Source of the DNA: Labilithrix sp.
GTDB lineage: Bacteria > Myxococcota_A > Polyangia > Polyangiales > Polyangiaceae
DNA: 64,000 nt
Direction: 5' to 3'
NCBI GenBank assembly: GCA_019637175.1
Contig: JAHBWD010000039.1
Span: forward strand, 1-64,000
Made by a program: the position numbers and the translations under genes
Shown: one piece after another, positions 33,057 to 43,057 of the stretch
How the letters are laid out: the number at the start of each line of letters is the position of its first letter
Position numbering within the stretch: position 1 is the stretch's first letter
The notes under the pieces: generated by a model
The model's database searches: none
What the model was told of the DNA's origin: nothing
The model's input: the letters and a program-made list of their open reading frames with translations, nothing else

Positions 33057-33497
33057 ATGCTCAAGCTTCCGCTCACCGCCGCCGTTCCCTCGACCACGCT
33101 CTACATCGGGCGCAACGCAGAGTCGTTCCAGCTCTCGGGCCGCGCGCGCGTCGACATGAAGAACCGCGGCGCCTTTCGGCGGATCCTGCGCGCGCTCGTC
33201 GACGCTCGACGCGAGCCGTCGACGCGGCGCGCCGGTCTCGCGGTGTGCGAGGTCTTCGACGCCGGTTGGTTCGGCGAGATGGTCGACGCGGAGACGATGG
33301 CCGGGCGCGTTTACTCGGCGATCTCGAAGCTCCGGCGCATGGGCCTCGGGCCGGCGATCGTCCGGAGCGAGACCGGCTACATGATCGATCCGAGGATCTG
33401 CGTCATCGAGGACGCCCCGCTGACGATGACGCCGAAGCAGGCGACGATCATCCTGGAGCCCGGCGCTTCGCTCTTCCCGACGCGCCTCGCGTCGTGA
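33057..33497 (+). CDS. Stand-alone winged-helix regulator-like protein
   Basis: A 146-residue protein. Residues about 20-115 match the winged-helix DNA-binding domain seen at one end of many myxobacterial FHA/ATPase/TPR regulators: a FQLSGRARVDMKNRGAFRRI strand-helix, then FDAGWFGEMVDAETMAGRVY, the recognition-helix-like AISKLRRMGLG and the wing ETGYMIDP. It lacks the usual extra sensor domain. DNA binding is inferred. It ends 4 nt from the convergent metallophosphoesterase gene. The 172 nt upstream (32885-33056) contain no gene I can support. Confidence 0.68.
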   Translation: MLKLPLTAAVPSTTLYIGRNAESFQLSGRARVDMKNRGAFRRILRALVDARREPSTRRAGLAVCEVFDAGWFGEMVDAETMAGRVYSAISKLRRMGLGPAIVRSETGYMIDPRICVIEDAPLTMTPKQATIILEPGASLFPTRLAS

Positions 33498-33501
33498 GGC
33501 C

Positions 33502-34962
33502 TCAAACGTCGACGACGACCGGCGCGCGATCCAAGCCCGCGATCACCCGCGGCCCGGTGTCGGCCCACGCGCAGAAGCGCGCTTCGGCCTGATCGCCGTT
33601 GACGTGAATGACGAGGTGCGTCCGTGGAGCGGTGGGCTCTTCGCCGTCGTCGCCCGCCGCGTCTTCGGCCCACGAGCCGACGTTCACGTACGTCGCCGCG
33701 CCCGCGGGCAGCGTGAGCGGAACGTGGGTGTGCCCCATCACCACGAACGCCGCGGGGAAGAGGCGCGCGAGGTGGCCGGCGCGCTCGATCAACGCCTCCG
33801 CCGGGTCGACCGTGCGGCGCCGCGAGAGCCAGCGGTGGAGGAGCGACCACGTGACGAGCACGACGCCGACCCCCCAGAAAGCGTAGCCGTGGAACGCCCC
33901 GTAGACGGCGAGCGCGACGAGCAGCACCGTCGCGACGAGCGCGAGCGCGAGGCGATCGAGCAGGACGCCCGCCATGATCCCGCGGATCGACATCGTGACC
34001 GGCGGCGACTGGAGCGAGAGCAGCGCACGCAGCCGATCGACGCCGATGCGCGTGGCCTCGGCGAGCTTGGCGACGCGCTCGTCGTGCTCGGCGCGGAGGA
34101 TGACCGCGGCCTCGGAGAAATGCGCGCGGCGCAGACGAAAGAGCTCGAACGCGGCGCGGGCGAAGCGCGCGCCGAGGCCGAACATGCCGGAGAGGCCGAG
34201 CCGCGCGCCGAAGCGGATGTAGTGTGCGAGCCCCACGTGCTCGTGACCGTGCTCCTTGAGACCGCGGGTGCGGCGGACCACGTAACGAAGCAGCGTGTCG
34301 CAGAAGCCTCGCGCGACGCGCCGGGGATCGAGCGGCGAGAGCGGCGCCATGATGTGCTCGGTGGCGCAGAGCGGGTCGTATTGATGCCCGTGCTCGATGT
34401 ACGCGACCCCCGCGCGATAGAAGAACCAGGGGCTGTACTCGATGCGATCGAGGAACGCCGCGCGATCGAGATCGCCGCGCTCCGAGAGCGCGCGTTCGAG
34501 GAGCGCGAGCCGCAGATCCTCTTTGACCTCGTCCCAGTGGAGCTCGATGTCGTGGTTGCCGTGGACGATGGTGAGCGCGTTGCCGTCCGCCACGAACGAG
34601 GCGAGCGCGGTGAAGACGTCGCCGTGACGCGCGACGACGCGGCTCAGCTTGAGCCGCGCGTGATCGCACGCGTTGCCGAGGCCGTGCGCGACTTCCTCTG
34701 CGGTGAGCGGCGTCACCAGCGTCTCCGCCGCCTCGATCGTCATCCCGATGAAGTCGATGAAGTCGCCCGCGATCACGATGCGCCAGCGACCCGCCTCGGG
34801 CTTTTGGGCGCGGTAATGCGTGAGGAGACGGACGAGATCGCGATCGACCGCCTCGGACCGGCGGGCTCCGTTCTCGACCCCCTCTTGGATGTCACTGCCG
34901 AGGTGCACGTCGGAGAAGACGAGGAGGCTCTCCGGAAGGCGGGGTTCCACTTCACCGTTCAT
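33502..34962 (-). CDS. Metallophosphoesterase with inserted membrane helices
   Basis: A 486-residue calcineurin-like phosphoesterase. Metal motifs in order are VFSDVHLGSD, AGDFIDFIG, VHGNHD, EHGHQYD and MGHTHVP (about 409-415), so the di-metal site looks complete. Between the last two motifs, at about residues 335-378, lie two predicted membrane helices (LALALVATVLLVALAVYGAF and FWGVGVVLVTWSLLH). The protein is therefore probably tethered to the inner membrane by a hairpin inside the enzyme domain. Substrate unknown; UDP-diacylglucosamine hydrolases (LpxH/I type) and nucleases share the fold. It is divergent from the parvulin gene (78 nt). Confidence 0.82.
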   Translation of the reverse strand: MNGEVEPRLPESLLVFSDVHLGSDIQEGVENGARRSEAVDRDLVRLLTHYRAQKPEAGRWRIVIAGDFIDFIGMTIEAAETLVTPLTAEEVAHGLGNACDHARLKLSRVVARHGDVFTALASFVADGNALTIVHGNHDIELHWDEVKEDLRLALLERALSERGDLDRAAFLDRIEYSPWFFYRAGVAYIEHGHQYDPLCATEHIMAPLSPLDPRRVARGFCDTLLRYVVRRTRGLKEHGHEHVGLAHYIRFGARLGLSGMFGLGARFARAAFELFRLRRAHFSEAAVILRAEHDERVAKLAEATRIGVDRLRALLSLQSPPVTMSIRGIMAGVLLDRLALALVATVLLVALAVYGAFHGYAFWGVGVVLVTWSLLHRWLSRRRTVDPAEALIERAGHLARLFPAAFVVMGHTHVPLTLPAGAATYVNVGSWAEDAAGDDGEEPTAPRTHLVIHVNGDQAEARFCAWADTGPRVIAGLDRAPVVVDV

Positions 34963-34973
34963 CTTGAGCCTCT

Positions 34974-34989
34974 CGGTCGCTCGCGACCG
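34974..34989. promoter_or_regulatory. Palindrome in divergent promoter region
   Basis: CGGTCG-CTCG-CGACCG lies between the metallophosphoesterase and parvulin genes. It is a possible operator with no other support. Confidence 0.25.
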
Positions 34990-35040
34990 TCACGCTTCGG
35001 TCATGCAAGTTCGAGCCCGACCGTGTACGAATGGTGGGAC

Positions 35041-35535
35041 ATGATGGTTCGACGAAGCGCGGCGCTCGCGATCGCGACGCTGATCCTCGGATGTGAAGAC
35101 AAACCCAAGGAGCCGCCGGCTCCGGCGGCGAGCGCGAGCGCGACGAGCTCGGTCGTGGTCGCACCGAGCGCGAGCCCGAGCGCGAGCGCCGACGCTCCGG
35201 TGCCGGTGCCGGACGCGATCGCCGCGCAGCACGTGCTCGTCGCCTACAAAGGCGCCGAGCGCGCGCCCAAGAGCGTGACGCGTTCGAAGGCCGACGCGAA
35301 GAAGCGCGCCGAAGAGGTCGCGGCCAAGGCGAAGTCAGGCGCCGACTTCTCGGCGCTCGTCGAGGAGTACTCCGACGATCCGGCGGCCAAGGAGCGGCGC
35401 GGAAGCCTCGGCAAGTTCACGCGCGACAAGATGGCCAAGCCGTTCAGCGACGCGGCCTTCGCCCTGAAGGTCGACGAGGTGAGCGACCCGGTCGAGACGC
35501 CGTTCGGCTTTCACGTCATCAAGCGCAACCAGTGA
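35041..35535 (+). CDS. Parvulin-type (PpiC) peptidyl-prolyl isomerase lipoprotein
   Basis: A 164-residue lipoprotein (lipobox LILGC, Cys18), with an Ala/Ser/Pro-rich linker (about 22-58) and a single parvulin domain (about 60-164). The domain has AAQHVLVAYKG, KKRAEEVAAKAKSGADFSAL, YSDDPAAKERRGSLG and DEVSDPVETPFGFHVIKR. It should isomerise prolyl bonds in periplasmic or outer-membrane proteins, like PrsA/SurA domains but lipid-anchored. Two adjacent ATGs (35041, 35044) can serve as start. Its stop is immediately followed by the end of the convergent gene. Confidence 0.9.
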   Translation: MMVRRSAALAIATLILGCEDKPKEPPAPAASASATSSVVVAPSASPSASADAPVPVPDAIAAQHVLVAYKGAERAPKSVTRSKADAKKRAEEVAAKAKSGADFSALVEEYSDDPAAKERRGSLGKFTRDKMAKPFSDAAFALKVDEVSDPVETPFGFHVIKRNQ

Positions 35536-36363
35536 TCAAAGGTTGACGAAGATCTGACAGGTCTCGAGCGAGACGCGATACGGGCTGTGGCGCTCGTAGT
35601 GACCCCGCGGAGCCTTCTTCACCGGCGTGCACGTCCCCTGGCACACGTGGCCGAGCGCGCACTCGTCGTCTTCGGTGCAGCGATCCGGCGAGCGCGGCGC
35701 GAGCGCGCAGACGGCCCCGTCGCAAGCGTCGCCGTCGAGGCAGGAGGCAGGACGCGTCCCGGTGCACGCTTCGCCGGCCGCCGCCGCAGGGACGCACTCG
35801 TCGATCGCGCACGTCCCGCTCGTGCACGGCGTCAGGTCGCTGCACTCGGCGTCGAGCGGACGCTTCGGCAGGTCGAGGAACGAACATGCGCTGGCCACCG
35901 ACGTCGGCACGAAGAGCGTCGTGGTGAGCGAACCTCCCGGGAGCCACCACTTCGCGTCGCTCGTCGAGCAGCGCGAGAGGCGCGCTTCGATCGCGGACGC
36001 GCACCTCTCGATCTCGGCGTCCGTCACCTGCTGCGCGCGAAGGTACGTCACCGCGTGGTCTCTCACCCGCGCTTCGGTGTACTGCAAGCAGCTCGCGAAA
36101 TCGATCGGGGTCATCCCCTTGGCCTGGCAGCACTTGTCGAAGATCGCGCAGTAGCGCTTCGCGACCGAGGCCCCGAGCTGCTCCGCGATCGACACCGACG
36201 GCGACGACGGGGGGACGGACGTCGGCACCGAGGTCGTCGTCGGCTGCGGCGTGACCGAGGCGCCGCCCGAGCTCCGCGAGGACGCGTCGATCTTTCCCCC
36301 GCACGCCGCCGCGATCACCGTGAGGAGAAGCGGCCACGCCCAATGTCTCGAGAGTCGCACCAC
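35536..36363 (-). CDS. Cys-rich Dickkopf-like lipoprotein
   Basis: A 275-residue predicted lipoprotein (lipobox IAAAC, Cys21). A Ser/Thr/Pro linker (about 28-58) leads to a helical segment with Cys pairs (KRYCAIFDKCCQAKGM). The C-terminal half has about 14 Cys in an EGF/Dickkopf-like spacing (ECSDLTPCTSGTCAIDECV, CTEDDECALGHVCQGTC). Such modules are typical of large myxobacterial surface lipoproteins of unknown function. The signal peptide directly follows the start. Confidence 0.78.
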   Translation of the reverse strand: MVRLSRHWAWPLLLTVIAAACGGKIDASSRSSGGASVTPQPTTTSVPTSVPPSSPSVSIAEQLGASVAKRYCAIFDKCCQAKGMTPIDFASCLQYTEARVRDHAVTYLRAQQVTDAEIERCASAIEARLSRCSTSDAKWWLPGGSLTTTLFVPTSVASACSFLDLPKRPLDAECSDLTPCTSGTCAIDECVPAAAAGEACTGTRPASCLDGDACDGAVCALAPRSPDRCTEDDECALGHVCQGTCTPVKKAPRGHYERHSPYRVSLETCQIFVNL

Positions 36364-36416
36364 GGGATCCAGCGTACCGGAAGACGCGACCGACGGCGCA
36401 TGCTACCGATCGCGCC

Positions 36417-36773
36417 ATGACCGAGCCGAAGACGTACACCGGCGGATGCCACTGCAAGAACGTCCGCTACGAGGTGAAGGCGACCCTCGACGGGATCATC
36501 ACCTGCAACTGCTCCATCTGCGCGATGAAGGGGTTGCTCCTCACGTTCGTGCCCCGCGATGCGTTCAAGCTCCTCGCGGGCGAGGACGCCACGCAGGACT
36601 ACCAGTTTCACCGGAAGACCATCCATCACCTGTTCTGCAAGACGTGCGGCGTCTCGTCGTATGCGCACGGCGAAGGGCCGAACGGACCGATGACGGCCAT
36701 CAACGTGCGCTGCCTCGACGACGTCGACATCGGCGCCCTCGCGCTAAAACCCTTCGACGGCAAGAGCCGCTGA
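36417..36773 (+). CDS. GFA-family zinc protein
   Basis: A 118-residue protein of the GFA (glutathione-dependent formaldehyde-activating enzyme-like, CENP-V) family. Zinc motifs are GGCHCKNVRYE, TCNCSICAMKG and HLFCKTCGVSSY, giving the expected two-zinc Cys pattern. The original formaldehyde-glutathione activity is disputed for most members, so no pathway is assigned. The start lies 53 nt from the divergent lipoprotein gene, with TACCGAT about 6 nt before the ATG. Confidence 0.9.
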   Translation: MTEPKTYTGGCHCKNVRYEVKATLDGIITCNCSICAMKGLLLTFVPRDAFKLLAGEDATQDYQFHRKTIHHLFCKTCGVSSYAHGEGPNGPMTAINVRCLDDVDIGALALKPFDGKSR

Positions 36774-36819
36774 TCGTCGCCGACGACGCCGTGAAGTGGG
36801 GCAGCCGCTCCCGAAAGAG

Positions 36820-38268
36820 CTAGAGCTTTCGCCCCTTCAGCAGATCGGCGAACGTCCCGAGCGACGCCGGGGCGTTCGCCTTTCCGCGCGCAGCCTCGAA
36901 GTCGGCGCGCTCCTCGGCGTCGCGCGCGCCCTTGATCGAGAGGCGCAGGCGGCCCTCGCCCGTCTCGAGCACCTTGGCGGTGACCTTGGTGCCCTCGGGG
37001 AACGTCTTGCGGAGATCGGTGCCGCGGGGAACGCCGAGCTCCGCGAGCGGGACGAGACCGCGGCCCGATCGGCCCTTCGAACCGTCGACCTGGACGAAGA
37101 TGCCGTACGTCTCGATCCGCTCGACGACGCCGCTGACGACCGCGCCGACCTTCACGGAGACGGAGGTGGCGACCGTGGTGCCGGGCTCGGCGCCGTCGGG
37201 CGCGGGGACGAGCGAGATCTTCTTCGCGCTGCGGTCGATCTTCTTGACGACGACGCGGATCTCTTCGCCCTCTTCGGCCTTCGCGCCCTTCGCGAGCTCG
37301 GAGACGTGAAGCAACCCCTCGACGGCGGGCGCGAGGCGCACGAAGCGGCCGAACTCGGTGATGCGGACGACCGTGCCCGCGATGACGCGGCCCTCGGTGA
37401 TGTCGAGCTCGGCCCAGGGATCGGCGGTGAGGGCCTTGAGCGAGAGCGTGATCTTCTTCGTCGGCGCGCCGGGCCGCGTGGGCGCGACCTCCTTGATCTC
37501 CTGCACCTGCACCTCGACGGTGTCGCCGGGCTTCAGCGCGTCGGCGACGGCGACGCTGCGATCGTGCGCGATCTCCGAGCGCGGGATGAGCCCCTCGACC
37601 CCGCCGAGATCGACGAACGCGCCGAAGTCGCGCACGCCGGTCACGCTCCCGCGGAGCACGGCGCCGACGACGATCTCGCTCATCGCGCGCGAGGCCGACT
37701 CGCTCGCTTCGCGGGCGAGCAGCGCGCGGCGCGAGAGCACCACGTTCTTGCCGCCGTCGCGAATGTCCGTGACGAGGAAGCGCAGCACCTGGCCGATGAG
37801 CGCCTTGGCGTCGGCGTCTTCGATGCGGCGCGCGTCGACCTGCGACATCGGAACGAAGGCGCGCGTGCCGGCGATCTCGACCTCGAGCCCGCCCTTGTTG
37901 ACGCCGGTGACCTTGCCCTCGACGGCGAGCGAGGCCTCCTTCGCTTGCTCGAGCGCGGCGACGTTGCCCGGCTTGCCGAGCGACTTGCCGAGGCGGACGA
38001 TCCCTTGCGCCTCGTTCACCTCGACGACGTGCGCGGTGATCGCGTCGCCTTCCTTGACGGTGATCGATCCGTCGTGAGGGTCGCGCAGCTCGGCGGCCTC
38101 GAGGAACGCTTGCTGCTTTCCGTCGAGCTCCACGAAGACGGCGTCGCGTCCGACTTGCACGACGCGCGCTTCGAGCCTGTCGCCGACGCGGAAGCTTCGA
38201 CGCTTGCGCGGCACGCTCGCTTCCTTTTCGAACATCGCCGCGAACGAATCCTGATCTTTGTCGCTCAT
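36820..38268 (-). CDS. Five-domain S1 RNA-binding protein
   Basis: A 482-residue protein with five S1/OB repeats (about 25-95, 105-180, 193-275, 290-360 and 375-450). The best preserved is the third (VLRGSVTGVRDFGAFVDLGGVEGLIPRSEI). The fourth has VVRITEFGRFVRLAPAVEGLLHVSEL. Ribosomal S1 usually has six domains, so this is either a divergent RpsA or a paralogue binding mRNA at the ribosome. The C-terminus SLGTFADLLKGRKL resembles endings of S1-domain proteins of this bacterial group. No cmk or other usual rpsA neighbour is present, so I do not use the rpsA name. Confidence 0.88.
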   Translation of the reverse strand: MSDKDQDSFAAMFEKEASVPRKRRSFRVGDRLEARVVQVGRDAVFVELDGKQQAFLEAAELRDPHDGSITVKEGDAITAHVVEVNEAQGIVRLGKSLGKPGNVAALEQAKEASLAVEGKVTGVNKGGLEVEIAGTRAFVPMSQVDARRIEDADAKALIGQVLRFLVTDIRDGGKNVVLSRRALLAREASESASRAMSEIVVGAVLRGSVTGVRDFGAFVDLGGVEGLIPRSEIAHDRSVAVADALKPGDTVEVQVQEIKEVAPTRPGAPTKKITLSLKALTADPWAELDITEGRVIAGTVVRITEFGRFVRLAPAVEGLLHVSELAKGAKAEEGEEIRVVVKKIDRSAKKISLVPAPDGAEPGTTVATSVSVKVGAVVSGVVERIETYGIFVQVDGSKGRSGRGLVPLAELGVPRGTDLRKTFPEGTKVTAKVLETGEGRLRLSIKGARDAEERADFEAARGKANAPASLGTFADLLKGRKL

Positions 38269-38357
38269 GAGGGCTGCCCGCTTCTAGCACGAGCCTCCGG
38301 CACGAACCCTGCACCTACATGTCTGGAAACAGGCGTACCTGCTCGGGGTTCGTTGAG

Positions 38358-39469
<1,112 letters not shown>

Positions 39470-39473
<4 letters not shown>

Positions 39474-40726
39474 TACGGCGCTGCCTCGTCGTCGCCGTGC
39501 TCGCTGCGTGCGACGGCGCGGAGACGGCGTCGCCGTCGTGGCGCGCGGGCGGGGCGACGCGCGACCCGCGAGAGGAAGACGCGAGCGCTCCACCTCCGGC
39601 GCGGAGCGCGATCCATCACGTGCTCTCGACCGGACAGAGCCTCGCCGTCGGCGCCGGCGGCGAGCCCGCGCTCTCGCTGGCGCAGCCCTTCGCGAACCGC
39701 ATGTTCGATCGCGGCGTCATGCCCGGCGGCGAAGACCTCCTTCGCTTCGTGCCGCTCGTCGAGGCGACCACCGAGACGATGTCGAGCAGCTTCGCGAACC
39801 TCGTCACGCAGCTCTCTCGCGCGCGCGGCCCGAGCCACGATCTGCTCGTCAGCGTGCACGGCGTCTCCGGCGCGCCCTATCGGCTCCTCGAGAAAGGGAC
39901 GCCCGCCTACGCCGACGGCATCGCGCAGGTGAAGGCCGCGATCGCGATCGCGCGCGAACGCGACCTCGACTACGAGGTCACCGCGGTCACGACCGCGCAC
40001 GGCGCGACCGATCACGTCGAGAAGAACGCGCGCTACGCCGAAGATCTCGCCGCGTGGCAGCGCGACTACGAGACCGACGTCAACGCGCTCACGGGGAAGA
40101 AGCGCGTGATCCCGCTCTTCCAGACGCAGTACTCGAGCTTCACGATCTACGATCCGACGAGCTCGATCCCGATCGCGCAGCTCCGCGCGCACGTCGAAGG
40201 CCGAGGCCGGGTCGTCGTCGTCGCGCCGCGCTATCCGTTGATCTACGGGCCCGACGGCGTGCACCTCACGAACGAGGGCTATCGGCTGCTCGGCGAGTAC
40301 CACGCCAAGGCCTATCAGCGCGTCGTCGTCGAGGCGGGCACGTGGGAGCCGCTCCGTCCGAAGCGCGTGACGCGCGACGGCGCGTCGATCACCGTCGAGA
40401 TGATCGTCCCCGCGCCGCCGCTCGTGCTCGACACGACGCTCGCGTCGGATCCGGGCAACATGGGCTTCGAGTACGTCGACGACGGACCGACCCCGGCGAT
40501 CGCCGGCGTCGCGCTGGCCGGTCCGACGACGGTGACGATCACGCTCGCGTCGGAGCCGACCGGCGCGAACAAGCGCCTCCGCTACGCGTACACCGGCGCG
40601 CTCGGCGCCAAGGCGGGCCTACGGAGCGGCGCGCGCGGCAACCTCCGCGACTCCGACGCGACGCCGTCGCGCCACGGCTTCGCGCTCTTCAACTGGTGCG
40701 TCCATTTCGACGAAGCGGTTCCGTGA
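39470..40726 (+). CDS. SGNH/GDSL-type hydrolase lipoprotein
   Basis: A 418-residue predicted lipoprotein (lipobox LAAC, Cys14) related to SGNH hydrolases and sialate-O-acetylesterase-like proteins. The nucleophile block reads LSTGQSLAVG, and the C-terminal catalytic block is GPDGVHLTNEGYRLLGEYHA (Asp/His pair). Between them lies VSVHGVSGAPY, which may provide the Gly/Asn block. A C-terminal beta domain of about 130 residues follows. It likely de-esterifies an extracellular carbohydrate; the substrate is unknown. The GTG start overlaps the M15-like gene (GTGA), so both act in one unit at the cell surface. Confidence 0.8.
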
Positions 40727-40780
40727 CGAGCCGTGAGGCTCCAATGTGGGTTGTCTCACCGGTGGATCGAAGTTTCCCAG

Positions 40781-40807
40781 CGGCGAACACGGAAACGTCG
40801 CCGTTTT
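40781..40807 (+). terminator. Rho-independent terminator after SGNH gene
   Basis: CGGCGA and TCGCCG form a 6-bp stem around 11 nt, followed by TTTT. It lies 55 nt after the stop at 40726 and is the only hairpin here with a T-tract. Confidence 0.45.
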
Positions 40808-40849
40808 GATGTCGATCCGCTCGGCCTCGATCGTGCACGACGCGAGGAC

Positions 40850-43048
40850 ATGAACGAGGTGTCGGCGCGAGCGCTCTCCGCCTCCGAGGCGAGGCCGCGC
40901 GCGCACGGCGGCAGCGCCGTCGCGGTGTTCTTCACCGCCGGGGTGTTCCTCAGCGCGCTGCTCCTCTTCCTCGTCGAGCCGATGCTCGGCAAGATGCTCT
41001 TGCCCGCGCTCGGCGGCTCGCCGCACGTCTGGAACACGTGCATGGCGTTCTTCCAGCTCGTGCTGCTCGCGGGCTACGCGTACGCACACTTCTCGGTGAG
41101 TCGGCTCGGCGTACGCGCGCAGGCGCTCGTCCACGCCGCGGTGCTCATCGCGCCGCTCTTGTTCCTCCCGCTCGCGCCTCTCGCGATCGAGACGAGCAGC
41201 CATGACGCGAGCGTGTGGCGCGTGGTGTCGATCCTCTTCCGCACGGCGTTCGTGCCCTTCTTCGTGCTGTCGACGAGCGGGCCCCTGCTCCAGCGCTGGT
41301 TTTCGTACGCCGCGCCGGGCAGAGATCCTTACGCGCTCTACGCGGCGAGCAACGCGGGGAGCCTCCTCGCGCTCGTCGCGTATCCGCTCCTCATCGAGCC
41401 GCTCATGCCGGTCGGCCTCCAGAACCGCGCGTGGGCCGTCGCGTACATCGTCCTGGCGGCGCTGCTCGTCGCGTGCAGCCGCTACGCGAGGCACGCGCCC
41501 GCGCTCGAGGCGCGCGCGGCGACGAGCACGCGCGTCCCGGCGAAGACGATCGCGACGTGGGTCGTCCTCTCGTTCGTGCCGGCGAGCCTCCTCCTCGGGA
41601 CGACCCACTGGATCACGACCGACGTGAGCCCCGCGCCCTTCCTCTGGGTCGTGCCGCTCGCGCTCTATCTCGCGACCTTCATCGTCGCGTTCGGCAAGTG
41701 GTCGGGCGTCATGCCCCGCTGGGCGGAGACCGCGCTCTACGGATCGGTGCTCTCGGTCGCGTTCCTCGTCGCGAGCCGCAAGGCGGGGATGACGGTGCCC
41801 TTCCACCTCGCGGCGTTCTTCCTCGTCGCGCTCGCGCTCCACGGCCGACTCTCGCGCACGAAGCCGGACGCGAGCCGCCTCACGCAGTTCTTCCTCTGGG
41901 TCTCCGTCGGCGGCGCGCTCGCGGGGCTCTTCAACACGTTCGCGGCGCCCGCGCTCCTTCGCAAGATCGACTTCTTCGCCGAGTACCCGCTGATGCTCGC
42001 GCTCGGCGCGGCCCTGGTGCCGGGCGGCTCGCCGAAGGCCTCGCTCGACGGCGTCGCGCGCGCGAGGCGCGTGCTCATCGTCGTGTGCGCCGTCGCGCTC
42101 GCGACGTTCGTCGCGCTCTACCTTCGACGCAACGTCGCCGGCGCCTACACCGCCGCGCTCCTCTTGCCGCTCCTCATCGTCGCGGCGACGCGCCGCGATC
42201 ACGTCCGCTTCGGCGTCGCGATCGCCACGTTCGTGATCTTCGGCTCGACGAACATGCAGGGCACGACCACGTTCGTCGAGCGGACGCCGTTCGGGATCCT
42301 GCGCGTCGCCGCCTCCGGCGACGGGAGGATCCTCACGCACGGCACCACGGTGCACGGCGTCGAGTCCGACGGACGGAGAGACGCCGAGGGACGCCACCTC
42401 CCCGGCTCCTACTATCACCCCGACGGCCCCGTCGGCTCGCTCCTCCGCGCGCGCGCCGATCGCGGGCTCGCGGGCGGGCGCGTCGCGGTCGTCGGGCTCG
42501 GCACGGGCTCGCTCGCGTACTACGCGCAGCCGAGCGAGACGTGGGCCTACTACGAGATCGATCCGCTCGTGACGCAGGTCGCGCGCGACACCGCGTACTT
42601 CCACTTCCTCGACGAGTCGAAGGCTCGGGCGTCCGAGCACGTCCTCGGCGACGCGCGCCTGCGCCTCCAGCGCGAGCGCGATCACGGCCTCGAGATCCTC
42701 GTCGTCGACGCCTTCAGCTCCGACGCGATCCCGACGCACATCCTCACGCGAGAGGCGTTCGCGCTCTACGCGACCAAGCTCGCCGAGCAGGGCGTCATCC
42801 TCGTGCACGTTTCGAACCGGCACTACGCGCTCGCGCCGATCGTCGCGGCCGGCGGAGCGAGCGTCGGCCTCGACGCGTACGAGTGGTCGGACGCAGGCTC
42901 GGGCGATCGCTTCTCGACCGACTGGCTCGTGCTCGGGACCGACGCGGCGATCGCGCGGCTCGCGCTGCCCGAGACGTGGAAGCGGCGCGACGCGACCGCG
43001 GCGCCGTGGCGCGACGACTTCGCGAACCTGCTCGGCGTCATGAAGTAG
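40850..43048 (+). CDS. Membrane protein fused to spermidine synthase-like domain
   Basis: A 732-residue protein of the fused MFS/spermidine-synthase class. About ten to twelve membrane helices cover residues 25-470 (FFTAGVFLSALLLFLVEPMLGKMLLPALGG is the signature first helix pair; quoted parts FFTAGVFLSALLLF and LVEPMLGKMLLPALGG). The C-terminal 220 residues have a Rossmann fold with VAVVGLGTGSLAYY, YYEIDPLV and LVVDAFSSDAIPTHIL. These are the dcSAM-binding and Asp positions of polyamine synthases. Whether it makes a polyamine is unproven; no speD or speE lies nearby. GAGG precedes ATG 40850 by 3 nt. Confidence 0.85.
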   Translation: MNEVSARALSASEARPRAHGGSAVAVFFTAGVFLSALLLFLVEPMLGKMLLPALGGSPHVWNTCMAFFQLVLLAGYAYAHFSVSRLGVRAQALVHAAVLIAPLLFLPLAPLAIETSSHDASVWRVVSILFRTAFVPFFVLSTSGPLLQRWFSYAAPGRDPYALYAASNAGSLLALVAYPLLIEPLMPVGLQNRAWAVAYIVLAALLVACSRYARHAPALEARAATSTRVPAKTIATWVVLSFVPASLLLGTTHWITTDVSPAPFLWVVPLALYLATFIVAFGKWSGVMPRWAETALYGSVLSVAFLVASRKAGMTVPFHLAAFFLVALALHGRLSRTKPDASRLTQFFLWVSVGGALAGLFNTFAAPALLRKIDFFAEYPLMLALGAALVPGGSPKASLDGVARARRVLIVVCAVALATFVALYLRRNVAGAYTAALLLPLLIVAATRRDHVRFGVAIATFVIFGSTNMQGTTTFVERTPFGILRVAASGDGRILTHGTTVHGVESDGRRDAEGRHLPGSYYHPDGPVGSLLRARADRGLAGGRVAVVGLGTGSLAYYAQPSETWAYYEIDPLVTQVARDTAYFHFLDESKARASEHVLGDARLRLQRERDHGLEILVVDAFSSDAIPTHILTREAFALYATKLAEQGVILVHVSNRHYALAPIVAAGGASVGLDAYEWSDAGSGDRFSTDWLVLGTDAAIARLALPETWKRRDATAAPWRDDFANLLGVMK

Positions 43049-43057
43049 AGTGCGGCC

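Noticed and set aside
36820..38268. Naming the five-S1-domain protein as ribosomal protein S1 (rpsA)
   Set aside because: It has five and not six S1 domains and lacks the usual neighbours; a genome-wide check for another rpsA is needed before using the name.
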